In this document: one piece after another, positions 46,353-57,952 of the stretch
Layout of the letters: every line of letters begins with the position of its first letter
How positions within the stretch are numbered: the first letter of the stretch is position 1
Origin: Branchiostoma lanceolatum
Lineage: Eukaryota; Chordata; Leptocardii; Amphioxiformes; Branchiostomatidae
Assembly: GCF_035083965.1 (NCBI RefSeq)
Contig: NC_089726.1
Coordinates: 15,257,501 to 15,321,500 of the forward strand
Direction: 5' to 3'
DNA length: 64,000 nucleotides
Position numbers and translations under genes: made by a program
The notes under the pieces: model-generated
The model's input: the letters and a program-made list of their open reading frames with translations, nothing else
Database searches by the model: none
What the model was told of the DNA's origin: nothing

Positions 46353-49300
46353 TCACGCACAACTGTCAGCCACGGCCAGACCCACTCTATCCGCTGTACC
46401 CATTCTGAAAGATCAAAGAAACGTTTGTTGCTTTGATTGCACACAAGAACGTCAACGCCATCTGTACAATATATGGAAACATATTTTATCAAGACTGCAA
46501 ATAAATGTACGTTAACAACGTATTGAGACACAAAATATTAACTAGCTGCTGAGTCACAAAGTATGACTTACGCATGAGTTGTTCTATTATGCAAATGCAC
46601 ACGCCATAAGGGGTATTATCACATAGCTAGATGGCGTCGCCCAATCAGAAGCCTCCATTGCCCATGTGTTATGGGGCCATAACACACGGGCTATAACACA
46701 ACACTTATTCCATTTTGAAGAGGGGGTGTCTTTTTTATGAATCTTTTTCTTACGCTTGTTCAAAAAAATATATTTTCTCAAAATTCACAAAATCTTCTTA
46801 GAATACGTGAAAAAAATGAACAAATTTCAATTTGAGTGAAATTTAAACGAGAGGAATAAAAACAATATTTCTCACACCCCTACCAAGAGAGTGGAACCGT
46901 CCGCAGACGATTGTTGCAAATTTGTCGGGCATCATCACCCGTCCCACAGTTTTACGTCGAGGAACTGACAGACGCCGACTTAGAGTCAGTTTTCGGGTCA
47001 TGGGAAGTTGAGGAAGACGCCCAGAAACATGCTTCAGCAGTTTAGGGGCAAGGAAGCTGGCGAGTGTGACCAACAAGAAGCAGCGGGCACACAGATTCCC
47101 CTCCCCACTCATCACATAATGTATTTCCCGAAGTAGCAAATCTTGGCAGACAAAGAAATCGCCAATGAAACATCCTACGTTTCTACCCAAGAGGACCACA
47201 GGCTGGTATGTTCACGTTTCTGAGGGGTTTTACCTGGCGAAAATTAAATTATTGCCGGCAAAGTGATGTCGCCTTGTTCAAAACAAACGACCCCCTCCCC
47301 AGGGCGAACACGTAACTTCCCCAAACCGATGTGTTGGCATCGTAAGAATTACGGTCAAAATCGCCCAAATTCTTACAGGTTTGTACCTACGATGATCTCG
47401 GCTCGATATGTGTACACTTCTGTGGGATTTCTTTTCCGGCTTGAGCAATAATTATCCGGGGAAACTACAAGCAAAGGGGAGGTAAACATGCACGATTCTT
47501 ACCACAGCCAGGCGTCAAACAACCCGTCAATTTGTAACCGTGTGGGCTCGAAGACAAGTCACCGCTTGTTTACATTGGATTATATGAAGATCATATGTAC
47601 AATGGATTGATTTTACATGTATAGTATCGAATAAAGAATCTATGTACTATACAAAAATTTGTCTCTCTTATATGGGTCAGTTTAGATAGGCTATGTGATA
47701 ATAACGTTAATGACCCGCCTGTTCCTCGGTGTATATGGTGTCATAACGCCTGGTCATGTGCTATAACCACCTCATAAAACCACCTCGTTCGCTTCGCTCA
47801 CTCGGTGGTTTTATTCGGTGGTTATAGCACATGACCAGGCGTTATGACACCATATACACCTCGGGGTGGGTCATTAACCCTTAATTATTTACTTCCAATC
47901 CACACACAGGCCCAATTTTGAAACGTCAGAAAAAAGGCAGACTTCACGTACTTCATGTATGACGCAATCGTTTATACAGCACACACAAAGCCAAAATCAA
48001 TACTACACTTCCTTTTGGGTAAAGTAAAACGTCCAATATGATCTTTTAACATTATCGTACATCAATATCATAAGTTTACTCAAAAGTGACTTACGTGCCA
48101 TACAAGGGATTCTCCACTTCCACATCAGCAACTTGATTATCACTGGAAATAAATTGCTTAGTTGTGAATTGCCCTATACAACTGTGACTATATCCATGTG
48201 CCGTCCCTAACATGCTTCTCTCAAAATTGTAATAAATATGTATGTAATCCATACTTTTACATCCTTACTCAACTCGAGATGTCAAGGACATTCTGTTTCG
48301 TGGCGAGACGGCAATAGTTAGCTCTACAGGAATGTTTGCATATGGCTCTCCCGCATTATGTAAATACATTACACAGCGACAGGTGGAGGGCATACCCCCA
48401 GTAAATGTTTATTTGCAAGGGAGTTATGTCAATATATTTTGCTCATCAAGGCAAAAGCCTCCCAGCAAACGTGACACCACACGTGATACGCCATAAAATG
48501 AGCAGAATAGAGTTAGTTCTACCTAAAGTCACCGCAAACAACTCACGTTTTAGAATTGTGGCTCTCCTCCAGACGATGCATTGGCACTCCGCAAGCCTCA
48601 GAATTTCTGCATTGAAACGATAGCAATGATTTATTCTTTATTGTTTTGTTCATTGTTGAAAGTATATATATATACTGCACAATGCTTTGTTAGTAGTCTA
48701 AATATCTACTGCACTGTGACATATAGTAATTTGTAATGTAGAAACCAAGCTATGTCGACAAACAATGGAAAGTGTGGTGGAGAATTCTATATAGACAAAG
48801 TTCTAGCTCCCGTTACCTTCCGCGTCGTCTGCAGATGAAGACAGTTACCCCCACTCCGACCAGGACCACTACTCCCCCTGCGGCCCCTGCAGCAGCGAAC
48901 ACCGCGGTGTTACCCCCTCCTCCACTGTCGCCTGTTTGTGCTTCCTTGTCGCCATCTTGACCCGCTGTAGTGTACTTGGGATTTTCCGTTGTCTTAATCA
49001 AGTCAGGTTGTGTAGGTTTTACTGGTAGTGGTGTGTTGGTCTTCTTTGGTGTGGAGGCCTCCTTTGTCGTTGCTTGGGAAGACGTTTTCATACTCGTAAT
49101 GTTTGCCGACGTTTCTACCATTTGTAATGACGTTGTTGTAGCTTCAGGTGTCACTGTCGTTGCATTTGTTGTCTCTGTAGGATTCGACGATGCTACTGTC
49201 GTTGACGCAGTTGTTGTAGGAGGTACATCTGTTGTTATTTCTGTAGTTTCTGCCATAGGTGTCGTTGATTTTGCTGCCGTAGCTGAAGTTATTGGAGGTG

Positions 49301-52300
49301 ATGCTGCTGTTGCCGATGCAGTTTCCACCGTAAGCGTTGTTGATATAGGTACTGTAGACGGTTTCGTTGTTGTAACTGATGGGGTCTCTGATGTATCTAC
49401 GAGAGGAGTTTCTGTTGTTGTCGCGACAACTTCCTCCACAGGCGTTGTTGACATTAATCTTGTGGTTACTGTAGATGGTCTTGTTGTTGTAAATGAGGTT
49501 GTCTCTGATGTCTCAGTTGGCTGTATCATAGTTGTTGTAGTCAGAAGATTTGTTGTCGTAATTGTCGTCATGCTAGTTGAAGTCTGACTGAGACTGCTTG
49601 TTGGCACTTCAGTTGTTACCGATTGTGTATATGGAGAGAGAGTTGTTTGTGCTGTTGCATGTGTTGTTGTAACTGTCGGCTGTACCGTTGGTCTACCCGG
49701 TGTTGATAGATCGGATGTTGTTTGGAGAACTGTTGACACGTCTTTTGTTGTGTCCGCATGTGATGTGGAAAGGGTTGTGGGCAGTGCAGTCATTGTAGTC
49801 AGTGTAGTTGTTTCTAGTTGGGTTGATCCAGAAGTAACTACGTCTGTGGTATTGTGAAAGACGATAAGTGTGCTTCATTTCAACAAATATGACTGTGGAA
49901 AAATAACACTTGTGAATAAAGGAAAACGGTCTGTAAGTATCATAATTTTTCTAACTACACTGTTTATCCCACAAGAGGAAGCCAAGAAAGATTCTTACCT
50001 TCACATCCTAGCAGCTCCATTCGGAGACGTATGAGGGAACCAATGAAATCTTGTGGGTTCACTCGAACGATGGACGCGAGTATCGGTCTGTCGAAGTCAT
50101 GGCTGACTACTGTGGTTCCGTCGGAATTCGCATTGAAGACCTGGAGGTGGAGACGAAAGTAAAACCACAAATTGAGTACATTTGGCTGAAATATCATTTT
50201 GAAAATTGATTCTCACAGTTTGGAAAATCTTTCTCTTGTTTTGATGTTAACAAGGTAATTACTTGTCATTTACTTAGTACAATACCCAACAAATGTTCAG
50301 GATATGCTCGTGGCAGATTATATGTAAATGATGATTACCTCGGCATTGTTTGATCCCGTCTCTTTATATATGGCCATGCTGTTTTCTGTATCTCCGTAGA
50401 GAAGCCTGTAGCTTTTGACATGCCCTCCCCACAAACCCTGTGTCTGGATCCCGGTGATGATGGTTCTGTTGTTAAAGTTGACCTGTAACCACTGGTTAGT
50501 GTTCACGATGTTTGGTTGCCAAGCACGCGGGCCGTTCAGTCGGCCTCTGTAAGCCTCGTATCCGGCCACTTCCGAAGATGCTGAGATCTGGTTGTCCTCG
50601 ATGTCACCGTTGGCCATCCCCAGAGGTAGCAAGCATGATGATTTCAACACTAGATCAGAATTGAATGAAAATAGTTCAAAATCGGTAACATAATCAGGAG
50701 GCGATGATACCTATTTTGCTCCAAATGATCATCAAAAGGTCGTCATCATGTGTACCTATGATTATCATAAAAGTACCTATGATTATCATAACATCACAAT
50801 TGGATAACAACAGCACTCTATCTTTGAAACAACTTACCTTGACATCGTGTGCCGACATACTCTGGTGTACACAGGCACTGGAAGGTTCCATGTCCATCAA
50901 CGCATGTCCCTCCGTTGGTACAAGGCGACGATGCACAATCGTCAACGGTGTCTTCGTGAAAAAGAACGATTGTTATAAACAATGTCAAACCTTCCACAGC
51001 CAGTTATAGACAAGTCTGTTCTGAACCCCTTAAGCCTTAATCTCATCGTTCAGCTTCATCAGACATATTTTACATCTTGTAACCGGCCGTTCAGTGAGAC
51101 TCTACACTAGTCTACAGGCCTCTCTCCGACAGTGACCAATTGAGCAAACATAAAGAACAAAGATTTCAATCAAGCTTACAACACCTAGCGAGGAATCAGA
51201 AACGTCGGGTTATAACAATAAATGCGATAAGATTGTTTCTTGCTGTAATATCCACGCTGTAGTCCCAAATGTAGCCCAGTAAAATGTTAGCAAATTTTAC
51301 CTGGGAACGAAAATTTAGCAACGAAGCCTTGTCCAGATGTAAGTCCGACGGAAGTTCCCGAAGAGAAGTGAATCAACAGAGACCCTGCAGAAGACAGCAG
51401 TATCACGTCTGGTGGCGCGTAAATACCATTCTCATCTCCACAGTACTGTCCTAGTGATGGGGCTGATGTCGATGATCCGTTATAGATCGACACAACCGGT
51501 ATGGCTTGGAAACACCCAAATACTGTAGGTGGGAAGTTGAAGACCTCAAACTGCAGTTGGACTTGGCCCATGGGTGCTTCGATGATCCACTCACAGGTGG
51601 TACCACGGATCGGGTTGGGGTAATTAGGGGATGTGAAGTTTCTTGTTGGACTGTCTTTGTTCAGAGTGCCTCCACATGTTTGCCCCATTACTCCTATGAA
51701 TATAGAAAATAAACATTAAAAAGACATACCACAGCACTGAAGACGCCTTACCTTGGTTGGCCATGTTTGGGTAAAGCTGTTTCAAAGGATGATGATTTGT
51801 AATCGAAGGAATGGGTGGAAACATGTATATGGCCCGGTTATTCCAAAGATAACATGCACACCTTGTGAAAGGTTAACACAATACATGTCAACCATTTTAT
51901 TTTTGTCAGAACGAGAATTGACAAGCACGTTATGTCCTCTAGGAGCAATTAAAGACGATAAAATCAAACAAGCCAGGGAGACATATCTAGTGTCAGTAGT
52001 ATAGCAGTACATCCGGAATAGACTATTGACTCTGCTGGCGTGAACTGGGTACCATTCTGCGATTTGTACAGGATTCAGAGGTCAACAATGGTCTAATCTC
52101 ACTGCACCACAATGTTGCTATTGCGCATATATTACTTCAGGCGTACCTTAGAATTCTTACCATACTTTATGTTAATGTGAAGCAAATGGCATACCCATAC
52201 TGCATAGTGACTACTTGCCTATATGAATGATATACCATATATCATATAATCACTGCCTCTTTTGATGTTCCCGCTCTGTCCCTCTGCCTATAACTATCCT

Positions 52301-53863
52301 TTGTGTACCCCTATGGCCACAGATTACATGTTTATCAAGACAAACCAAATTTACCCTGAATACATAGACAGTACGCGTTCATGTTTGACGTCACCACTGA
52401 CATGTTTATACCCACTCAGAAACATATCTTTGATGCACTACGTGTGCTAAAATCGTGTATAGAACGTGTAAAGAAAATACTTTAATGCACAGTACACATC
52501 CCGTTCTTTGTAGCGCCTTAGTATACGCATGCGCGAAATTTTGAAAATTTGAATTTGGCGCCAAGCGCCACCCGCGGCCGCGCTGGGTACTGCAGGTCTG
52601 TTCCTATTCTTGCGCAAGACTAACTTTGACCAATCATAACTCGCTAATACGGTCACATGACGGGCTGAGATTGGAGAAGAAGGCAGCCATGGTTGTATTC
52701 CTTGTGTGGCGAGTGTTTGATGGTGGTCCGGCGAAAATATCGCGGTACACTTTGGGAACGGAGTAATCAGAGCGTGCAACGACGAGGTGCTGCGGCGGGG
52801 AGTCAAGGGCAAGTTCAGGTGGGTTTTGGAAGTGTTTCTCCAGTTTGTTGGTGCATGAGACCCCGGGGAATGTAAAATTTAGCTGCTGCCTCGTGTTTTA
52901 GTGGTTTGTTTACTCCTTGAACTATTTTTTTCTTCACGCTGTAGATGCCGGAAGAAAGGGTGCGTAAACGCCATTTTCAGTTCGTTCTAGCCAATAACCA
53001 TATCTCCCAACGTAGTTTTTTTCCCAATCTCACCGTAATTTTACCGTAATTAGCACACAGTTTCCATACTATGCAGCATATGAGAACGAGGAAGCATGTT
53101 TTATTCATATCTATGGCCCTGTACAGTAGTTACTAGCACTCAAATACTAACGGTATGGAATGCATACGGTCCTGCTTCCAGTTCCATTCGAGGGTTCTCC
53201 TGTATTCTTTTGATAGAAGCAGAATTCTTAAACATGTTTTCTTAACCTTGTAAGTTGTACAAAGTTGTAGTTACAGTAACTTATACAGGTAAGTAAACCT
53301 GTTAAGATCTATCTACTTATCCTCAAATTATGTAATCTGAAAATGTAGTATTATATTATACTACATGTACACAAATCATTATCTACTACACATCTATTGA
53401 CGTTGTGCAACATTTCATCACTTCATGCCCTACCGTTGTACCTCACTGTAGTTATAGCGAGAGCAAATACTGCGCAGGCGCAGACTAAGATCTTCTTCCG
53501 GGGTCAATTCGCCGGCATGTGAGTAAGGAGAGATAGTTACCCCCAACCGGTTAAGACCAATTTCTTTTAAAATCTCTATTAGTTTAACAACATTTGGAGT
53601 TGAACACCGATTATACCGGTATGTACCTTTCTGAGGCATGATAGGAAGTGAAGATGTACATTTAAAAAATCGTCAACCACAAGTGTGATTGATGCAATTA
53701 TTAAGGTACGCACAAAACGGTTACCAAAGGAGAGAGGAGAGGGCAGTAACAAATTAAGTCATGCAGTCGATAATCTAGCATAATTAGTATAACACTCACC
53801 TAACGGTCCAACTATCGTCAGAATCAGCACGCATATGATGATGGGATCGCCAAACGACATCAT
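46353..53863 (-). CDS. Gene C: CUB-EGF-FA58C-mucin-TM receptor-like protein (9 exons)
   Basis: Minus-strand exons 53863-53800, 51693-51301, 50951-50838, 50649-50339, 50140-49999, 49843-48817, 48606-48547, 48142-48095 and 46404-46353 join in phase to 736 residues. Order: signal peptide 1-21 ([13 protein letters not shown]), CUB 22-152, one EGF 153-190 ([16 protein letters not shown]), one FA58C 191-341, a 300-residue Thr/Ser/Val stalk, a Gly-rich TM nearly identical to that of B, and a tail with NPLY (Tyr718), ending VADSCA. This is the shortest ectodomain of the array. The last intron (46405-48094) carries foreign inverted-repeat DNA, and the first intron holds an unrelated CpG-type promoter-like segment. 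The start could also be the second Met. Confidence 0.88.
46614..47703. mobile_element. Possible inverted-repeat element in the last intron of gene C
   Basis: TATTATCACATAGC (46614-46627) has its inverted copy GCTATGTGATAATA (47690-47703). A 22-bp palindrome TGTGTTATGG-GG-CCATAACACA lies just inside the left end, near 46664-46685. An open frame of 118 codons on the minus strand (47199-46843) lies within but resembles no family I know and lacks support as a gene. Boundaries are tentative. Confidence 0.4.
47706..47877. repeat. 172-bp near-perfect palindrome
   Basis: The arms run from GTTAATGACCC (47706) to GGGTCATTAAC (47877). About 75 bases on each side pair with few mismatches, including GTGTATATGGTGTCATAACG and its complement. 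The centre is TCGTTCGCTTCGCTCACTC. It can extrude as a cruciform or fold in RNA. It is a fold-back MITE or a terminal hairpin of the neighbouring element. Confidence 0.88.
52520..52815 (+). promoter_or_regulatory. CpG-type promoter-like segment with possible first exon inside gene C intron 1
   Basis: A GC-rich segment with an NRF1-like ACGCATGCGCGA (near 52526), a palindromic E2F-type TTTGGCGCCAA (near 52554), a CCAAT (near 52632) and then a possible first exon on the plus strand. In one frame an ATG near 52720 gives [16 protein letters not shown] and runs to a donor CAG-GTGGGT near 52820. I recognise no protein. The opposite direction of transcription is possible. Gene C runs through on the minus strand. 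Confidence 0.3.
53465..53485. promoter_or_regulatory. NRF1-like site
   Basis: CTGCGCAGGCGCAG closely fits the palindromic NRF1 consensus. It lies 320 bp downstream of the gene C start, in its first intron, at the 3' end of a short minus-strand open frame (53639-53430) that I could not assign to a family. Confidence 0.35.
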
Positions 53864-53949
53864 TTTGTCTGCTAGAACTTCTAAAATCCCAAAGAAAAAT
53901 CCCACAATAGCTTAATGTACGATGCGACCTATCTAACAACAGTTAGTCA

Positions 53950-54195
53950 TAAAGTCTTAATTTGTCTTAGGACACTTCCCAGAAGACCTTGCGCCAAACA
54001 CACCTATTCCCACCGGCGCCTATAAGTGCCATTATAAGGGCGTGTTTAACGGTGACTGACCGCGGACGTTTTGTTCTTCGCAACTTTTTATCTTGTGTAA
54101 ACGGAAGGGTGTGATAATATTTATACTAATCAATACGTTCTATTGTAACCAAAGGACGCCGTGATTTCATTGGCTTCTTTCAGAGTCGTTCGATA
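53950..54195 (-). promoter_or_regulatory. Promoter of gene C, conserved with A and B
   Basis: Shared blocks: TTAATTTGTCTTAGGACAC, GTTTTGTTCTTCGCAAC, TTATCTTGTGTAAACGGAAG (from 54088) and GTGATTTCATTGGCTTC (near 54160-54178; reverse CCAAT). Same order as in A and B, more diverged. Confidence 0.5.
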
Positions 54196-55538
54196 TACTC
54201 TGACAGACTATACTACTCCAGCGACAATTAATCACTAGAACATTACATAACACATCTCAGATCTGAAAAAAAGCTTACTTCACAAATGCTTTCTCAGCAA
54301 CTCAGCTACTCAGGTATATGATCATCCATAGTCTTGGAACAGTAAAGTAGCTGTAAGTTAGTTTTTTTTTCTATTATTGCGACTACAGAAACTATTTAAG
54401 ATACATACACATACACACATATAAAAGTTAGATTTCAATAAGTTACCATACTGTAACGCACAGGAAATGATCAAAGTGTGGTCTTTACTGCAGATTTTGC
54501 ATTACAGGGGGATATACAAATACAGAGATGGTGATAAACTGCAATCCCTTGATAATACAACCCTTCTGATTTAAACAATGTTGCTATCTCATATCGTTGG
54601 TTATTCCATGCCATACAAGCTATATTTCTACTCCCTATGAGGGTTTTACTGAAGTGACAGTGTGTTCATTAGGCAAACACTTCCCAAGGACGCTGATCAC
54701 ACCACTCTGTTGGCAAACAACCTTTACTCCTCTCACCGTGCTACTACTGACCTGTGTTATCCCATTAGGAAGGGCAGAGTTAATCATTTTAGAAAAACAA
54801 AGGTTACATAACCTACACTGTTTGATGTTTGTTGGACACATTATGAGCGTTTGACAGGGGAGTAACACACTTAACCGTACAGTGTGGAAAGGTTACACTG
54901 GGATTCACCCGAATCTATGACATGACTGGATTTAGTAATCATGATAGCGACACTCTCAACTAATTACCACATGTACAGCTTTGGACATGTATGTGGATGG
55001 AATCTGATTATGAGTCTTAAGCTTGTAAAGAAGATTATATTACCTATCAACTCACCGGTTACATCATATACAAGAATGGTTTAGTTGCATTTTTTGTACA
55101 ATTGAAAAGATTGCTTTGAAAAAGTTTATGATATAGATAGCTGAATAATGAAATGTAGATAGCTTGGGTGATGATATACATAATTATGTACTAATATGCA
55201 TATCATGATCTAATTTGCATGATTACTAAGGAAAGTTTGTAATTTCGCTGAATGTGAGATATGTAACTGAGAAAGAGAGAAATGTCGATAGACATTAGAT
55301 AATGCAGATGAATACCTAACTTGCATAATCAATGAGAAAATATTATGATACCATATAGTACCATGGGAATTTCATTCTTGTGGCATATGGAACCTTAATC
55401 ATAACGTTTGCTTATATGTCGGCATCATTAATAAGAGATACACCTGGTTCTGAAATTGTATCTTCATGGATGATCTGTCGTAGTCGCTGGGTTTGCACTG
55501 TTTGCCGACTTAACTACCCTGTAAACTCGTTACTGCCT

Positions 55539-55584
55539 GATGATGATGATGAAGATGAAGATGATGATGATGAAGATGATGATA

Positions 55585-55630
<46 letters not shown>
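55539..55630. repeat. GAT trinucleotide microsatellite
   Basis: About 30 units of TGA/GAT with a few GAA and AAT interruptions. The acidic open frame across it is a by-product of the repeat. Confidence 0.95.
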
Positions 55631-55694
55631 CGCGTGTCAACCATAATGGTGATTGATTTGAAAGTTTTGACTATTGTTTATGGTGTGGCTACCG

Positions 55695-55808
55695 CTAGTC
55701 TCGCTTCCCAGACGGGACACCAGTTATTGTTTTGAGAGTTTGGTCTTCCCAGACATAGAAGACAGTGCTCGTTGACAAAGCTTAAACATGCATGGGAAGC
55801 GAGACTAG
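55695..55808. mobile_element. Small MITE upstream of gene D
   Basis: Perfect 16-bp terminal inverted repeats CTAGTCTCGCTTCCCA (55695-55710) and TGGGAAGCGAGACTAG (55793-55808) enclose 82 bases. No coding capacity. It lies 120 bp before the gene D start. Confidence 0.8.
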
Positions 55809-57321
55809 GGTTCTTCTAATTATATAGCAAAGACAACTGTACGCTTGCGAAGTGTTTTATCCTTGCGCACCTATACGCGCAGAGGGCTGGCTGTTGTCGT
55901 GAAGAGCTCTCAGCGACTGCCGGTACTATGATGCCTTTTCCAACCATAAATTTGCTCGCAACGGCCTCCTGTTTGCTGGTGTTTACTCATGGTTAGTAGT
56001 AGACTTATATGATACGTATTTCTCTGTCCATATATCACTCCCACATAGTGGCACGCGATGTTGTAGTATCCAGGCCATGTCTGTGGTTCTTTTATCTACG
56101 CTTTGAACTTTGAAGTTTCATGTCAAGTAACGTCCTCTAGCATATATAGCAAGCTTTTAGAACGCATTTCCATGAGCATTTTGACACATATAGTAACGTA
56201 TGTGATGCAAGCAAACAGCTGCTTCATAAGCAGGTCATATTCGTTCATTTCACTTAAATCTATTCAAAGTGTCATATATATATATATATACATACATAAT
56301 CCCTTCAGTGTATTTAATACATTAGTGCACTTTGCAACAACAAAAAAAGCACAAATGAAAAACTCCATTGACATATTTTTCTTCATCACCCTAGGGTCAA
56401 TGGGACAGACCTGTGGGGGCACTCTGAACAAAGACAGCCTGACTAGGAGCTTCACATCACCAAACTACCCGGGCCCGCTCCAAGCTGGGATCACCTGTGA
56501 GTGGATCATCGAAGCACCCATGAGCCAAGTTCAACTGCAGTTTGACGCCTTCAACTTCCCACCTACAGTATTTGGGTGTTTCCAAGCCATACCGGTTGTG
56601 TCGATCTATAACGGATCATCGACATCAGCCCCATCACTAGGACAGTACTGTGGAGATAAACTTGGTAACTACGCGCCACCAGACTTGATACTGCTGTCTT
56701 CTGCGGGGTCCCTGTTGGTCCACTTCTCTTCGGGAACCTCCATGGGACTTCTGGACAGGTCAACTTTAACACCAGGACCATCATCACCGGGATCCAGACA
56801 CAGGGTTTGTGGGGAGGACATGTCAAGAGCTACTGGCTTCTCTACGGAGATACAGAGGGCGCATTAATTGACAGTGTACAAAGAGGCTGGATCAAACAGT
56901 GGCAAGGATTTCAGTGACATTTGACCTGCTAACGTTATGTCTATTATAGGTGAACATTACTTTTGTTGGACCGTTTATAAACCTGAAACGTTTTCTGTTC
57001 CTTCTATTCTTGAATATAAATATGACCGGATTAGACAGTTTTTTCAGACCAAAGAATCAACAATGTGTTATACTGCTACAGAACGTACCAAACCTTTCTG
57101 TCGATTTGTGCCTTTGCCTCCAGGTGTTTGATGCGAATTCCGACGGAGCAACAGTTGTCACCAATGACATTGACATACCGACCATCACGTCCATCGTGCG
57201 AGTGAATCCACAGGACTTCGTAAGTTACTTCATACGTCTCCGACTGGAGTTGCTGGGCTGTGAAGGTGAGGAACTTATAGCTTTGTACGGCATTTTGTAT
57301 GCCATGCGTGATGTTGCTGAA

Positions 57322-57952
57322 GCCCCCCCCCCCTCTCACTGGCCATGGACCCGCTGCACGCTGGCGGCTTCGCTGCGTCCTTAACTGGATTTGTGTTACC
57401 CTTGACTTTATAATGGGAATATCGTTCAAAACGTATGGCCAAAAAGACAACAAAACACACAAAGCTTAAGGTGGGGTACAGGCATGCGGCAGCACATTTT
57501 CAACAAAAATATTTAGACAAAATAACCATCTGATTTGTTAGATGTATAGGTCTATTTTCATTATCTGGCATCATTTTCCTACATAGGTTATCAGTTTACC
57601 GCAAACTTCAAGGGCAAAGTTGCAGTTTCCAAGGTTCTGACTGGGTGCCGATACCTTTTGGAACAGCCTGACCAATCAGGGGCCTCCATTTTGGCTATTC
57701 CCTCCCTCCCTTTGGAAAGCTGAATTCTCTGGCCTGGCTGTAAACACAGAGGTACTTGGAGAGAAAAAATCAAGAGCCACAAGTAACACTATATAGTATT
57801 TTCAAGACACCCCAGAAGTGCTGCCGCATGCCTGTACCCCACCTTAAAAAGATTCCTTTTTTGTCGATGAAATTCGTTGAGTGCTTTGCCAATTCGATCG
57901 GCCGCAGCGACGCCGCCAGCGTGCCGCGGGTCCAGTGACAGGGGGGGGGGGG
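57322..57952. mobile_element. GC-ended MITE, copy 1, split by an insertion
   Basis: The ends are inverted repeats of about 45-50 bp: a C run then CACTGGxACCCGCTGCACG on the left (with a 6-base extra in the middle) and the complement of CACTGGACCCGCGGCACG then a G run on the right. A related intact copy lies at 59449-59695. The interior (TTACCCTTGACTTTATAATG, AGACAACAAAACACACAAAG) matches that copy. A second element (57470-57843) sits inside. Located in a gene D intron. Confidence 0.7.
57470..57843. mobile_element. Nested MITE with perfect 26-bp inverted repeats and TTAA duplication
   Basis: The left terminus GGTGGGGTACAGGCATGCGG (57470 on) and the right terminus (57818-57843) are exact inverted complements over 26 bp. 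TTAA flanks it on both sides (57466-57469 and 57844-57847). Aligning the host element with its other copy at 59.5 kb indicates a single site before insertion. TTAA duplication is typical of piggyBac-type elements. 374 bp, no coding frame. Confidence 0.82.

Larger units (their letters stand above)
54200..55927. other. Intergenic DNA between the divergent genes C and D
   Basis: No coding exon recognised. It holds an AT-rich repeat-like part with several ATTATGCA and GCATAATT words (55160-55340, similar in style to the right half of the 25-28.6 kb element), a GAT microsatellite (55539-55630) and a small MITE (55695-55808). Confidence 0.4.

Noticed and set aside
46843-47199. 118-codon minus-strand frame as a gene within a gene C intron
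   Set aside because: No family resemblance and no clear splice or promoter signals; it lies within repeat-like DNA.
55380-55646. Acidic protein with a poly-Asp tail
   Set aside because: The frame is produced by a GAT microsatellite and has no conserved part.
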